From NCBI RefSeq assembly GCF_019925205.1, contig NC_083564.1, positions 24,466,447-24,530,446 on the forward strand: a stretch of DNA of 64,000 nucleotides, written 5' to 3'. Below, one piece after another: positions 12,620-25,340 of the stretch (the first letter of the stretch is position 1; every line of letters starts with the position of its first letter). Source of the stretch: Metopolophium dirhodum (taxonomy: Eukaryota; Arthropoda; Insecta; Hemiptera; Aphididae). A program made the position numbers and the translations under genes. Under the pieces are notes generated by a model, which saw only the letters and a list, made by a program, of their open reading frames with translations, had not been told where the DNA came from and ran no database searches.

Positions 12620-15573
12620 ATGCGCGTAATCGCGCCCCGCGGTCGAGGGTTCCGTTCTTCGGCGTCCAACTGTGAACAGGTGAAAGAGTTTGCTATATTT
12701 TCATATATACCCATCCAAAATCCGTTGCCCCTCATTATTATACCCTCTTACACTCTTCCAGTCCGTTTTTTGACACACGACGTTTTTTTTCGTTCTGTCC
12801 GATATACAACAATTGTTTTTATTTTGATCGCGTTAAATTCTTTCGCTTATTCTTAAATCGACCAACCGTTGAAAATAAAATGTCGACGTGGAAAAATCCA
12901 CTTGTTAATATTATATGTATGTGCGATAATAATATGTGTATAATATTATTTCGAACGTTTCATTATTACAACAGTATATGCATATTTTTTTCCGCGCAGT
13001 AGTGAAATTCATTATAAAAATAACGTTATTTTTTTTTCTCTGAAACGTCCAACAAACAACACGTATGTTTAGGTGCCTATAACATGTTACGGTGTATTAA
13101 TATTATATAGGTACATATATTTTTTTCTTTTCGGTTTACACGTTAATAATTTAATGTAATTTTTAATAATTTTAATAACATTTTGTTTGTTGTATCAACC
13201 ATGTTGTTACCGCGCGTTTTTATTTACGTATTTTATTCAAATAAAGTTATTTTCGTATTAAATTATAATTTAATAGTTGCGTAAATACAGTGTAGACGGC
13301 TCTTAAAAACTTTCCATTGATATGGATAAATTGTGTCCAATCATAAACCGTAGAATGTATGGTATTGCGTTATGTATAATATATGTTATAGAATCGAATA
13401 CAAATTACTGAATATCAAAACAATATGTGATTTATCGTAATAAATAGATTTAAAAGTAGTGTGTATACAAATGGTTCTAAGTCGTTATAATGCGAAAAAT
13501 TAAGCTATATAATATTTCACATTATAACAACTCATGAAACGCGTGTTTGCTTAAACCGACCTCCATTAAAAAACATTTCCAATTAAAAATGTTCAACATT
13601 ATAGAAGCCTAAAACTGTAATTTAATCGGATCATAGATTTGTATTAATCTTAGTTTTCTGATTATAATAAACACTTAGGGTATACGATGAATTCGAGCAT
13701 AGAACAATCATATGCCATGGATATATTTTCATCCATATTTTTAAAGCAAAGGGAAATACTGGAATATTGGTTTTACAGTGACGTGTTAAAAAACAAACAA
13801 TAGTGTGTCGGCGATCACTTTTCTCTGGTGGTAAATATGTTTCTGGTCTTTCATGTAGCAAATTCAATCGATTGGAAATAATTGGACCAAGTTGGTACTT
13901 TGGGTTTGTTAATATCGGGAAAAGTCCATTATTTGGCAGGAAAAAAATAGGTGAAATTCGCGATAAAATCTGATTGTATTTTTTTTGTAATTTTTTTTAT
14001 ACCTTAAAAGGAGTGGCTGTAATGTACGAGAAGTTGGCCACTTTGTCCTATAAACTTAAAAATACCACCAAATAATTTCAAATAAACACAAATTGAGCGT
14101 TGTGGTAAATTTAAAATTAATTTTTTTGATAGAAAATTTTGGGGCTTTATTCCCATATTGTTAAACATTATAATATGTCACGTAATCTCCTAGGATGATT
14201 TATCCAAAATGTTTTCTATGTTTCAGTACTTTGACCTTTAATTTTTTTTCCATAGTGTATAATAAAATAGCAAATAATTTTTTATATAATAGGGAATTAT
14301 TACAATTAGTGTTTTTCGATTAATTAAAAAAAAATAATATTAATAAATGATAAATTTTTAACAATAATATTTTAATAACTGTGAAATCATAAGAAAACTA
14401 AAAAAAGAATTAAATAACAACAATAATCGTTATTTTCTTGGTTTACAATTATCCCACTTCAGCCTAATTGTTGTAGGTAGTTCATTGCATTTTATGGAAA
14501 AAAATATTATCCACATTTTTATAACTTTTAAGTAACAGAAGTGCCTAATTAATAAATTAATGTATAATTTAAATATTATACGGTGTTTAAGAAAATAAAA
14601 ACATTCGAAAATACAATATAAATATTTATTATACTTGAATGGTTATAGAAATACAATATATTTGATGGTTAGGTTAGGTTAGACAATCTGAGTGTCATTA
14701 TTGTTTGTTACTAAATTTAAAATTTTTTAATCGCCGATTTTAAATTGTATAATGTTATTAATTAAAGTGGCTTCAAAATAATTTATGAAATCTTATATTG
14801 GTGTAACGGTGTTATTCAGGTTTTACGAATAAACGTCCCACGCTGCTCCTCAGCTTTAGGTCTTACTGATCTCATACAATGTATGTCTCTACATTAAAAA
14901 TATACTTATTGGATTTTATTTGCCAGATGAGGTTAAAGGTTGTTATATGTTGAATCATATAATATGTATTGACATGTTCAATGAATGCACTTTATGTCCT
15001 TGGCAGCCGTGTTGTCGGTACATAATTTATTTATTGATATGTATGAATAATACAATTATAGATATTATATAACCCTTAAAAACTTCAATCATCGGTTAGT
15101 CGTGGAATTTTTTCGTTCAACACTCGGTATTTTGAATGCAAAGATAAATCGATGCATTCGAAAACATCGGATTTCATGGAGTGGCTTATACCATGGTATT
15201 TATATAGATTCTATACAAATTCTATTATTGAATAGTTTTTAATATGTAAAACTACTTACTAATATAAATAATTAATGATTGAATAATTGAAATAATTGAA
15301 CAATTTTATAATTAAAAATGAATAATTTGGTAATGGATATTTGTGAATATTGTATTAAAATACATAATATATTGAAAAGTCATAATATTCGAAGCATAAA
15401 ATTCTATTGTACATCAGGTACAATAGGTACGTCTAAAACACAAACAACGTATATATCATAATATTATGATATAATATATTTTATAAAAAAACCATTACAG
15501 TATTACTTCCAATTACACAATAATTCGATGACTATAATATTATTAATCTTTAAGATAGGATTTAGGATTTCAT
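12620..15573. other. AT-rich non-coding stretch
   Basis: No gene is supported. A 78-aa minus-strand frame at 13631-13867 (start MNLLHERPETYLPPEKSDRR) has a mixed amino-acid composition less typical of random AT-rich DNA. However, it has no domain, no clear splice sites and no partner. The rest is AT-rich with homopolymers. Confidence 0.45.
14667..14682. repeat. Short interstitial TTAGG tract (3 units)
   Basis: The string ggttaggttaggttag holds three copies of TTAGG, the usual arthropod telomere unit. At this length it may be chance or a double-strand-break repair scar; it is not a telomere. Confidence 0.6.
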
Positions 15574-15619
15574 AGGAGCTGGAGCAGGAGCAGCAGGAGC
15601 AGCAGCAGCAGCAGTAGTA
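15574..15619. repeat. Imperfect GGAGCA/GCA repeat
   Basis: Purine-rich run of ggagca and gca units ending in agcagcagcagcagtag. It sits at the edge of a GC-richer patch (15640-15900). No exon boundary is evident, so it is a simple repeat. Confidence 0.8.
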
Positions 15620-15779
15620 AAAAAAATGAAATGACGTGACGAGTGTGGCGAAAATTTCGAAAAGTTTTTACCATAGAACAATACGATTTTTGAGAAATGC
15701 GCCAAGTTTTAAATGTATCGCGAAACGAAATATTATCGATTTATCTCGTGTAAACTTATGTAGGTACATATTATGTCGT

Positions 15780-17002
15780 GATATTATATCGTCGCCCGTC
15801 ACGTGTGCAATATTATAACACAGCCGTTTGACGTTTCCACGCCGAAAACGAGTGGCGGCGGCGGCGCTCCAATGCCGTAACACAATATTATAAATATGGG
15901 TCGTGTTGTGGCGATATTGTTATCATACATCTATAATTCCATGTCATAATAATATTATTATAATAAGCGATTTCCGCGCGCCCGTTCGTCGGTCTGTACG
16001 GGTTTAATGATGATTACGATGGCGGCGATGATAATAATAATAATAATAATTACAATAATAATTATAATACGTATTCATAGTTAAACGGCACGGAGCCTAC
16101 GCGATAGTAATAATATAATTATATTATCGCGTCGATATTGTGTACAGCACATAATAATAATAATAAGATATATAATAATATGTTATTATTACGACGGCGG
16201 CGGCGGTCGTATCGTTACACGCGTACCCCTCCCCCCTCCACATTGTCGTGGGGCAAATAATAATAATAACTATTATTATTATAATATATTTCGCGTACCG
16301 AAATTGACCAGACGCTGTGCTAAAACTATTACGGCTCGTACTATAATACACACACACACACACACACCCATATTATATACACCTTTGCGGCTTCATATAT
16401 TATAATATATACTATATATATGTGTGGGTGTGTGTGGGTGCGTATATAGGTACTCGTATATTGTACACATATTACACGCAGTAGTACATATAATATAATA
16501 TACCTATATATATATATATATACACAAGCGTATTACACACTTCCTCGTTATTCATCCCTTAGGTATATATATATATATATATATCGTTGTAATCTGCAAA
16601 TGGATCCGGGGTGTACGTACATGTATCGCTTGGCCGTTTTCTTAAGCTCGCCAACTAAATTATTTAGTACCGACCGGGTCATCTGCGCGCGGCCGTGCGG
16701 GCCGTATAATATAATATCGTGTCGCCGATAAACGCGGCGCGACGACCCGAACGGCGGCGGCGGCTTTATTAATAATAACAATAGGTAACAATAATAATAA
16801 TAATAATATAATATTATTATTGATATTAATGTTACTATTATTATTATTATTATTATTACTGTCGTCGTCGTCGTTATTATAAAATAATAATATTGTCATT
16901 GTTGTATTACCCGGTGCATCGTCGTTATTATAATATTAATTACCGCGACGAGATAAATAGATATTTTACAAATTCCAACGGCCGTGATACAGTTTTTTTT
17001 TA
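15780..17002. repeat. Dense microsatellite cluster
   Basis: Many simple repeats occur within about 1.2 kb: TAA/TTA runs (16027-16055, 16257-16280, 16785-16860), CA (about 16346-16366), TA (about 16506-16522 and 16566-16584), GGC (16194-16205, 16753-16763) and GTC (16861-16875). They are mixed with CG-rich patches (15960-16020, 16680-16765). Minus-strand frames at 16548-16781 and 16660-16899 are poly-N/poly-L translations of these repeats, not genes. Confidence 0.8.
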
Positions 17003-17464
17003 GTATACACCAATAGGCTGGGCATTGACGAGTTAAAAAGTTAAAGTTACTTTTGGCTTTTCACTAACTCAACTGTTAACTTACTAAATTTCTTTTTTAA
17101 TTAACGTGAAATCAACCAATTAATTTTTCATTTTAAGAAGTAAGTTAAGGTAATTTATTTTGTTTATATTTCACTATTTCAGTCTGTTTTGTTCTCATGT
17201 CGAAAAATATTTTACCGTGATATCATTCGAATCTAACGTATATGGAAATACTGTATAAAGTATAAACACTATAGTCTATAATTTAATGTTGGGTTGGAAA
17301 AAAATTAAGTACACGAACGTTGTATAAAAAATTAACTTTTTTTTAACTTAATAAAAAGTTAACAAAAAGTGTGTATTAACTGTTAACTTTTTGTTAATGG
17401 TGCATATGAACTTAACTTAACTGAGTTAAAAAAAATCATTAACTTGTCCAGCCTTGGTATACAC
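17003..17464. mobile_element. hAT-type MITE with perfect 8-bp target duplication
   Basis: The element spans 17011-17456 (446 bp). Its left end caataggctgggcattgac and the reverse complement of its right end caaggctggacaagttaatg form short imperfect terminal inverted repeats. It is flanked by identical 8-bp direct repeats, gtatacac, at 17003-17010 and 17457-17464. An 8-bp duplication with CA-starting ends is the signature of hAT superfamily transposition. The interior is AT-rich with repeated ttaac/gttaa words and codes for nothing. It is therefore non-autonomous, and the perfect duplication suggests a fairly recent insertion. Confidence 0.85.
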
Positions 17465-19784
17465 GCATCTCATTCACCTCCGGCCAGTGGCAGCAACAGA
17501 TTTTGAGAATATTTATTTGTTATTTTTCATTAACTCTACGATGCAGATAACACAGGAGATTGTATCCATGTTTGGCTTATTTCTTCGTGAATCCACCGCG
17601 GATATATCAAAACTTCAAAATCATAAATTTGGCACACAGGAGGTTCTTTTGTGTCAACGACGATGTATATAATGGCCACGAGTCTATAGTTTGCCGCGCC
17701 AAGGCATTAAGCCTCATTCCGACGACTGGTGTACTTGGCCGATATTTGGCACCGGTGGTTACTTTAGCCATTTCGTCCGATCGGCATACTCGTACAATAT
17801 TATTTGTCACTGGTGCCGTTCCCGAGGATTGTCAGAATAGATGTGACACGAGTCGAAGGAAAGTACTTGTACTACGGATTCCACGACCGTTTAGGTACCT
17901 ACCGGTAGACCAGTAAAAGCGGGAGTATACTATAACTTTGGTCCAGAGGCGCCAAAGTCAGTATAGGTATTAATAATATATGATAAAATATTTTTTTTAC
18001 TGTACATTCTTGTAATTTTTTTTTTTGTTAAAAAATTGACAATTTTTATTTATATGCACAGATTTTTGATTGATAGTTGATTAATTAGTATTTTTCGATA
18101 GAAATCTTATTAGGTGTTTTATATTATTACTGTACATACTTACATTTTTTTATTCAATATATTCAAAATCAATTTTTGTGGTTAGATAAATGATTAATAT
18201 ATTATTAACAATAAGGTTAAAAGGATAATTCAAGAGCGATTCTGTAATATACCATGTTGATTGTTCAAGTCGGTAACTCAGTGATTTAGTAGAATTAACA
18301 TTATACAAGAGTTATTCACGTAATCACGTAATGCGTTGGAACAATTTTTTTGTTACTGCGAAATGTTGCTTTCTATTAGTTTGGTTGTTAACTCAAGTTC
18401 AGAATTCATAAAAACGTCTACAACTTTAATTCGATAAATTACCTGTACGTTTAATAGGAAACGGTTTAAAACTCGAGCTTTTAGCCTGTGTAAAATATTA
18501 TTTATTCTTTCTGTAGTTTCTAAAAATTGTTCCTAGTTGGTCTTGTTCAGAAAGTGAGGGTGTGTACTAGCCGGTACTATTTTTTCAATAATATTATGAA
18601 ATTTAGTTGCTTCCTATAACACTCTTATGCGCGACGATTCTTTTAATCCGATTATTATATTTTAGACTAAAGGTACAGCGCCATTAAATGAAATTATATT
18701 ATAAGAAGAAAATGCAAAAAAAAAGTTATACACCGAAACAGCATATTATAGCTATTGAAATGGTCTTTGAAACACATTTTTTCAAACTCGAAACACGTTT
18801 GCAGCAGAGCCTGTGCGATTTTAACGCCTTGACAATTACTTGTAACGCGTACAATCCGCCGCGATGAGCAGATTACTTTACTAAAATCAAATCTACTTTT
18901 ACCGATGTAAAAAAGAGTTGACGCATTGATTCCGGACGACATTGTAATATTATTATGGTTAGGAGTATTAATATACAATGATACTATAATACGGATCTAA
19001 TTATTATTATTATTATTATTATTATTGTTATGATTTCCGAAAACGATTTTCATACACCGCCGGTTGTTTCGATGGAAAAACAAAGTCGTTTGGATTGATA
19101 TACCTCTGCAATGACCCCAGAAACGATAAAAAATTAATAATAATATCAAATGTTTTATCTTTAGTCCATAAAAATTATCATAATAATATTTTAACAATCT
19201 ACTATAACGCTGCGCATAGTTGTTAATATTAATAATAAAGTAGGTAGGTACATAATAATATAGTAATAAGAAACACTGAAAAAAAAAATGTTTTAATTAA
19301 CCTTAATTCACATTATTTTGCAAACGCACTTTTTTTTACTTATTTATTTTTTTTTTTAAGAAAAATAACGAGAGGCGAAAACTTTGAATTTCCACTATAT
19401 ATTTATACAAACATTTTCTCGGTGGTATTATGGTCATGGAAAAAAATAGATATCATTTTTTTGCCATTATTTACAAACCTATGAAGTTTGTTTTAGAATT
19501 TTTTTTTACATCTCGAGATGCGTTCACGTTATACTTTTAATAGATTACATTTTTAATTTAAACTAAAAGTTAATTAGGTTTTTGTCAATGATGGTTAAAA
19601 GTCTCAAAAAACTGTGTAATTTATTTTAACATACATAATAATAATATATAAAACTGTTTTGGGTTCTTTTTTCTCAAATCACTAAGTATTATGTACCTAG
19701 CCCATCTTATTTGCGTTTCATATCGTTTGCAGTTTTATTTTGCTCCTACGATTCAACAATCACTTTATTGTTTATAGACGGAGG
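17465..19784. other. AT-rich non-coding stretch
   Basis: A GC-richer patch at 17640-17950 gives overlapping frames on both strands (118 aa at 17560-17916 plus, 67 aa at 17607-17810 minus) with no domain. A TTA microsatellite lies at 18999-19026. No gene is supported. Confidence 0.45.
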
Positions 19785-20125
19785 GTGTCTTAAACGCACA
19801 ACATCGCGAACCTGCGCTTAGCAGTACCAATTTCGTGTTGTTGGCTTTAATATTAGTGTAAGTTGACCTAACAGCAAGCAAACTTAAATGTAAGAACACT
19901 ATACCACTGCAGTTTTTGTACGATATAAATTTTTTACGGTGATTTAATTAATGTAAAATATTTCGTAAAAAACACACGATGTCCCGACCTAAAATCTCAT
20001 AATCGGTCAATTCACTACAATAATATTTTAAAGCTAACGACTCAAAATTGGTTCTGCTGGACGCAAATTTTCCATGTCGTACGCTTGTGAGACGAGGACA
20101 ACACACGCACGCGGGTGTAACGTTA
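19785..20125. mobile_element. Degenerate foldback MITE
   Basis: The left arm at 19813-19870 (gcagtaccaatttcgtgttg, ttggctttaa, gtaagttgacc) matches the reverse complement of the right arm at 20005-20066 (gcagaaccaattttgagtcg, ttagctttaa, gtgaattgacc). The outer right part (gtcgtacgcttgtgagacga, ggacaacacacgc) resembles words at 36851-36888 and the right end of the MITE at 34432. Together these suggest a shared family whose ends read roughly gcatttgttgtctccgtctt. The outer left arm is poorly preserved and no target duplication is visible. Confidence 0.6.
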
Positions 20126-23078
20126 TTGGGGTGTTCAATTAATAATTGGCTCCAAATAAACGCTGTAAAGCTAAACGTTTTAAAATATACACAACTTAGG
20201 CAGTTCAGTGTTTATATTTACACATAACGTTTTGGTTCGACGTGTCGTGCAATAATTATAGCTGTTTAGCTGCCGTCTTAAACATATTATGTGAACATTT
20301 CCATTCAAATCCATCGAAATAAAATTGAATACGTTCGTTTCGCTATCATATCAGTTATTTTACGTTATATTTAACGCAATATTATGATGTATAGGTGCAC
20401 ATTAAATTATTTGTCACAGTATTAAATATTTTGATTACGCTTCGATAACATTTTTAAAAATCTTAATATTGAAAATGAATGCCTCCCTAACGGAATCACG
20501 TACATTCTGATTTATATCGAGTTCGGCGATAATTTAACACTGCTGTTGCTATTGTTTAAATTCAATATACGTATAAAGTACACAAACGTTCATATTTTAT
20601 GAACATTGTGATAACTGATAAGTATTGTATTATTATCTTTATGAATTATAACATTACATTTATCATTGGTTGTATATTATCGTATAAACTCGTGTCACTA
20701 TAGTAGGTAGATGCTTTTAAAAATGTAACTTATACACTATATTGCTATGTTATAATTGAAATATATTTTATTGAAACTATCAAACACGTACGCCACAGAT
20801 CGGAAACGATCGTGGAGCTTCTTCACTCGTAATTCGTATTATGATGACGTACAATTATTTCATTTTTTTTATTTCAATGAATTTTAAAATCACTTACGAT
20901 AAGAAAATAATGTGGTGCGTATGATTACGTTGTATTTTACACGGCGAGGAAACATCCGTGTTTCGCGCATACAATAAATTATTTGTTGTCGATATAGTTT
21001 CGGTTTTAATTTTGATAGTCTCCAGGCTAGTTTCTTGCGAGTGCCATATTTGATTACCTGCAGGGACGGTTTTGGAGGACTTTGCAGAAATTAATGGATT
21101 TCTGTTAAAGCGGTTGATTGGGCGTGGAATCTTCTGTAGCATTTGTAACGTACATCGTGCTACTGCAGTTATCAGACGTAGACAGATCGATTTTAATGTT
21201 TCAATAGTGCGAAGGTTTAATGCTTTCATTACACCCCATATTTTGTACACTGAAATCCATGCCTACTGGTCTGTTGTCTATTGTTTTGTATAATAATATT
21301 TTTGTTTTTAGGATTAATTTTTTGATTTCACTAACACTGGTATTTGATGAAGTAATATAATAATTATAATAATAATAATATTAATAATAATGATAATATA
21401 TATTTATTTAACGTAAAGTACATGTTATAGAGAACAAAATAATATAATAATATAATTGTGTTGATTATTTTCTTTTTTGTCTTTTGATGCTCTTCATCTC
21501 CACCTTACATGTTGTTTAAGATAATTCCTATAGGTATTTTGTGAATCATTTAATTGAGATCGGATTGTTGATATATTTTATATTTTGTAGACAGTATTTG
21601 ATGTCCAAGCTAAAGTTAACTTGTATAATTATTTTGTTTCATCTATTTTGATTTCAATTTACGTCCATTATAATGGCATGCACCTGTCATCTGTTTTAAA
21701 ATTGATTTATGTTTAATTAGATTTTTTTGTCATGGCACGATAAAATTATGATGGACAGCAAAGGCTGTTCAATTGTACGTAAATTAATGCTCATTTGTAC
21801 ATACATATTTTCAGGTTTCACTATCGCAGTATATTACTATAATGCATTTTAAATTTATCCTACACGGCTTTTAGAACTATTTAAAAAAGTCTAAAACAAA
21901 GTTCTATAGCGACGGCCAATCATATTATATAATATCTGACTTCTATATTATGACGTTTAAAAAGCTTCGTAATCTATTAATTAATATATAATATAATACA
22001 TTTCATAGTATGTATAGATATATACCGTAATATAAGTATGAAATATTTATGAGAGTTATTTAATTATGTGTTAAATTTCTGTATTATTCTCGGATTATGA
22101 ATTCATTTAATGTAATCTTTATTGGATTATGTAGGATTCAAAACTAACAAACTTCAGCTACTGCTTACTGTATTTTAATTTTGAACGATAATTTACTATA
22201 AAAAGTTAAAACTCGAAGATAACTAACTTTATCAAACTATATCGTGGGAACATATTTTGTAGTGCTCGAATTGGATTTTGGTATATTTCGAGATTGGAGA
22301 ACCAATAACAATAACTCACAATAAACCCGTGATAGGACTGTAAGGGTTTGTTTGCACGTGAATTGGCCAGTATATAGACATTGGAAATGCGATCAGATAT
22401 AAGTTTTTGTACGCTGGCTTTATTCAAAAGAGTCCGCATTCAATTATAGTGGTGTCCGACGAAGATATGTGGCCACTGGCCACTCACTGGCTTTGGAGTT
22501 TATAAATCTGTGGTTGAAATTTCTATTACCCAACCATTACCTATTTACGTATACGCAAGACTTCTTGACAAAACTAATGTGACCGAAAACGTAGTTAGTC
22601 CAAATTATAATATTATTTTAAGAATATATACAATTTTGTAGTTTGAATGGTTGCTCGAATTCGTACTTATAAACGTTATTGCAGTTGACGATTATTTCAA
22701 TTGTTTTTAAAATATACAATATTATTATTATAGCTGCTCTGATTTTTTTTTTTTAAGTGACATAATATGTGTGCATGATATCAATATTGAACGGTGAATA
22801 TTATATAGTATATGTTGCAGTCTGAATCGCTCCATGTTGAATCGAGTAAATAAACACATACAATCATAAATATTACGAATTGGCTCTATATTTTATTCGT
22901 AATTATTATACACATTAGGTGCCACTCATACCGTTTAGGGCATGGAGCAATAATCTCGTTAAACTATACACGGTTTGTCACATTGTGTATTTATGTGTGT
23001 GAGACGTATTATAAGTACAGCGCAATAAAATATTATAATTGCTTACATTATATATTTAATGTTTTTTTTATTTTCCAG
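20126..23078. other. AT-rich stretch without supported gene
   Basis: Two minus-strand frames have less biased composition than most: 118 aa at 20894-21250 (starts MYKIWGVMKALNLRTIETLK) and 77 aa at 22206-22439 (starts MRTLLNKASVQKLISDRISN). Neither shows a domain, signal peptide or splice evidence that I recognise. They could be decayed transposon coding sequence or chance. The rest is AT-rich with TA and TAA runs (21358-21400). Confidence 0.4.
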
Positions 23079-23120
23079 ATGAACACTGTATGCAGAGGAA
23101 ATGCATAGAGGTATGCTACG
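23079..23120 (+). CDS. Candidate 42-nt Cys-rich microexon
   Basis: A T-rich tract ending in ttttccag is followed by 42 nt and then a strong donor, G|GTGAGTGT, at 23121. The length is divisible by three. Only one frame is open, entering after one base of a split codon. It encodes x-E-H-C-M-Q-R-K-C-I-E-V-C-Y plus one trailing base, that is, three cysteines in 13 residues. The other two frames contain stops. Cysteine spacing C-x4-C-x3-C suggests part of a secreted or extracellular Cys-rich domain, but I do not recognise the family. The flanking exons must be kilobases away. The phase fits the candidate exon at 774-858, though this link is unproven. Acceptor, donor, phase and open frame together make this one of the better exon candidates in the window. 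Confidence 0.5.
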
Positions 23121-23731
23121 GTGAGTGTACAAAGTTGTTGTTTCATAAAAGCTTGCTACTAATGAAAAAAAAATGAACGTAAATGTTAATGAGTAGATCT
23201 TCAATTAAAACGTTTGTTTATTTTGTTCTCCGTTTTACTTAAATAAAACGTTAATAACACTTTAACGACGACTGAGATAACTTAAAAAAAAGAAAGAAAA
23301 GAAACAATGCTACAATAGATTCAACGACTTAAAGAAATTGAGATATCTTCATAGGTAAAATTGTTTTAATTAACTTATTTCGTGAGTGAAATTCAATGCA
23401 CTATAAGTCTATAAACCATAATATGTTTGCTACAATTTGAACTATTATAAATATAATAATATTATGTATAATACGATACCAATAAAATAATTCCAATTCT
23501 ATAATAATATTATGTTTCTTGTCACTAAGTTTTTTTATATAACCATAGCCGTCTTAACGCATTGTTGATACTATTTTTTTTTTTTGCTGCGATAAGGACC
23601 AAAATTAAGCATATTATATTATTTTTAAGCCAAAAAGAAAAGAAAATATCCACGTTCATAAAAAATATATATTTTACTACGCTAAACATATTTTTTTTAC
23701 CCTTAAAATACAATATCAATATTATGTCAAT
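23121..23731. other. AT-rich stretch, presumed intron
   Basis: AT-rich with homopolymers and ataatatta palindromes. If the microexon at 23079-23120 is real, this is the 5' part of its downstream intron. Nothing else is seen. Confidence 0.4.
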
Positions 23732-24038
23732 ACATTAATTTTTTTTTTTTTTTTTTTAATGGGTAACCCGCGGCAACATAGGCCATTGGGTGTGGGGAGG
23801 GCACTGTAGGTTTTTTTGTATTGGGTAGGTTGGTACACGTGTGTGTTTGGCAGAATTTCTAATGGGGCACCCGTAGGCTTCTGCCATGCCCCGGGGTGGG
23901 GGGATGGCGGCACTTGTTCTCCGGACACCGTGACTTGCACGGAGAAAAATGCCACCCAGTGGTCGAGGATCGAACTCGGACCGGCTGTGCCGAATCCGTC
24001 GCGTTAGACCGCTCGGCCACCTCGTCCCCCACATTAAT
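23732..24038 (-). mobile_element. tRNA-derived SINE, full-length copy with target duplication
   Basis: Read on the minus strand, the element (about 24030 down to 23740) begins with a tRNA-like head: gacgaggtggccgagcggtc, then a B-box-like gagttcgatcc. The A box lies at about 24009-24019 and the B box at about 23967-23977, the two internal RNA polymerase III promoter parts. The head most resembles a serine- or leucine-type tRNA. A body of about 200 nt and a terminal poly-A (poly-T on plus, 23739-23757) follow. Direct repeats acattaat flank it at 23732-23739 and 24031-24038. The head has drifted too far to be a working tRNA. Overlapping 60-90 aa frames here are translations of the SINE. Confidence 0.9.
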
Positions 24039-24699
24039 ATTTTGTACTCCCTGCACAGAGTAAATTACACAAATACACAACGTAAAAAAAAAAATTAAAT
24101 GTCAAAAATCTATACATTTTTTGATATAATATCAATCACATATACTACATTATTAGAATACATTTTTTTAAATAAAACCACGAATGGAAGTATCGAAATA
24201 TGTTATAGTAGGCAGTGCAGGGCGTAACTGCAGTTATGCAATGAGGACTTGTACTCCTTATAATATAGTTCCATATTATTTCGTGGTATAGCTTGTATGT
24301 TCGTAGCTATTTTGTCTTTCACCCCACCCGAATATACACGATTATTGTCGACCACAGTAATACAATATAATAATATAATAACGCTGAAAATTTAGCACAC
24401 TATACCTATATTCGTAGAGTCTATACACGACCGCATAACGATAATATACTCTATACGAAATAGTATACGAGGCGACGATAAAAATGCACCGCGCGGTGAT
24501 AGGTACTATTTGTTCGTAATAATATGTCACGTGAATATTTTATCAAGGTTTTAACATTGATCCAAACCTGCTGCAGGCGCCCGATGAACACGAATAAATT
24601 ACCCGCGAATATATGGATTAAATTCTTAATGGCCGAATGATGTGACAAACCACTAGAACTGCAGTAACGTATGGTGTATTATATACCAGCTATACTTAC
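24039..24699. other. AT-rich stretch
   Basis: No gene is seen. Minus-strand frames at 24342-24530 and 24451-24648 are Y- and R-rich translations of AT- and CG-mixed DNA with no domain. Confidence 0.4.
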
Positions 24700-25340
24700 C
24701 TACAACGCGAACACGGCGTGAATAATATTGGGCGGCCGATGCGCGTTCTACCTTTGCGATCTGGCGCGTCGTAACTGCAGTCGTAAAGAGGGCGGCGAGT
24801 TTCGTCGGGTCGGAAGTGATTATTGTATAGTGCTGAGGCTCGTAATGCCTCGCGCGGTGTTTCCTAGAAGACTTGGTCGCACCGTACGGCGTAATAAGTG
24901 CCCTCGCGGGTGGATACCCACGCACGATAACCCGGTATACGGTCGAAAGTCGTGCCGGTCTCGAGTCGGTGCGAGACTGCAGGTGCGGAAAAAACAGACG
25001 GCGACCAGCCTATACTATATTGCTGATCCGTCGTAATTAAATGGTGACGAATCGCAAAAGATCGCATCGAGATAATATAATATTGTGTATTAAAATCGTA
25101 TCGCACGCGGCGTGACGGCCGCCACCGAGCTGTGCATACCCAGCTTATACCGTGGTTACCGGCGTTCGGAGAACCGCGGGGGCTTATAGAATGTAGACCC
25201 TCGCACTACAATAAGGCGATGCGCTGATGAGTACTGGGAAGTTGTTACGCAGACACGCACCGAAGCGATCCGGTGAGGTTTAATACCTGCGGAGGTCCGA
25301 TCGCGATAAACGCGCTCGAAGCTGCCATGTCGACCACACA
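24700..25340 (-). promoter_or_regulatory. GC-rich block ending in a strong minus-strand donor (possible 5' exon)
   Basis: About 640 bp are markedly CG-rich. On the minus strand the block ends at 24700 with TTGTAG|GTAAGTATAG, a near-consensus splice donor. A second possible minus-strand start lies at 25328, where ATG opens MAASSAFIAIGPPQ and runs into CAG|GTATTA at 25286, a weaker donor. Overlapping frames on both strands (102 aa plus at 24728-25036; 90 aa minus at 24653-24925) are typical of GC-rich DNA and show no domain. The simplest reading is a 5' exon or promoter region of a minus-strand transcript. Confidence 0.3.

Noticed and set aside
14667..14682. Telomere repeat
   Set aside because: Only three TTAGG units in interstitial DNA; too short to be a telomere or telomere fusion.
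16548..16899. Asn-rich and Leu-rich frames on minus
   Set aside because: Direct translations of TAA/TTA microsatellites.
20894..21250. 118-aa minus frame with plausible composition
   Set aside because: No recognised motif, no second copy and no splice signals; it could be a transposon relic but cannot be supported.
22206..22439. 77-aa minus frame with mixed composition
   Set aside because: No domain or homologous feature recognised; within chance for the number of frames in the window.
23967..24030. tRNA gene (Ser/Leu-like) on minus
   Set aside because: A and B boxes are present, but the cloverleaf is degenerate and it is fused to a body, poly-A and target duplications; it is the head of a SINE.
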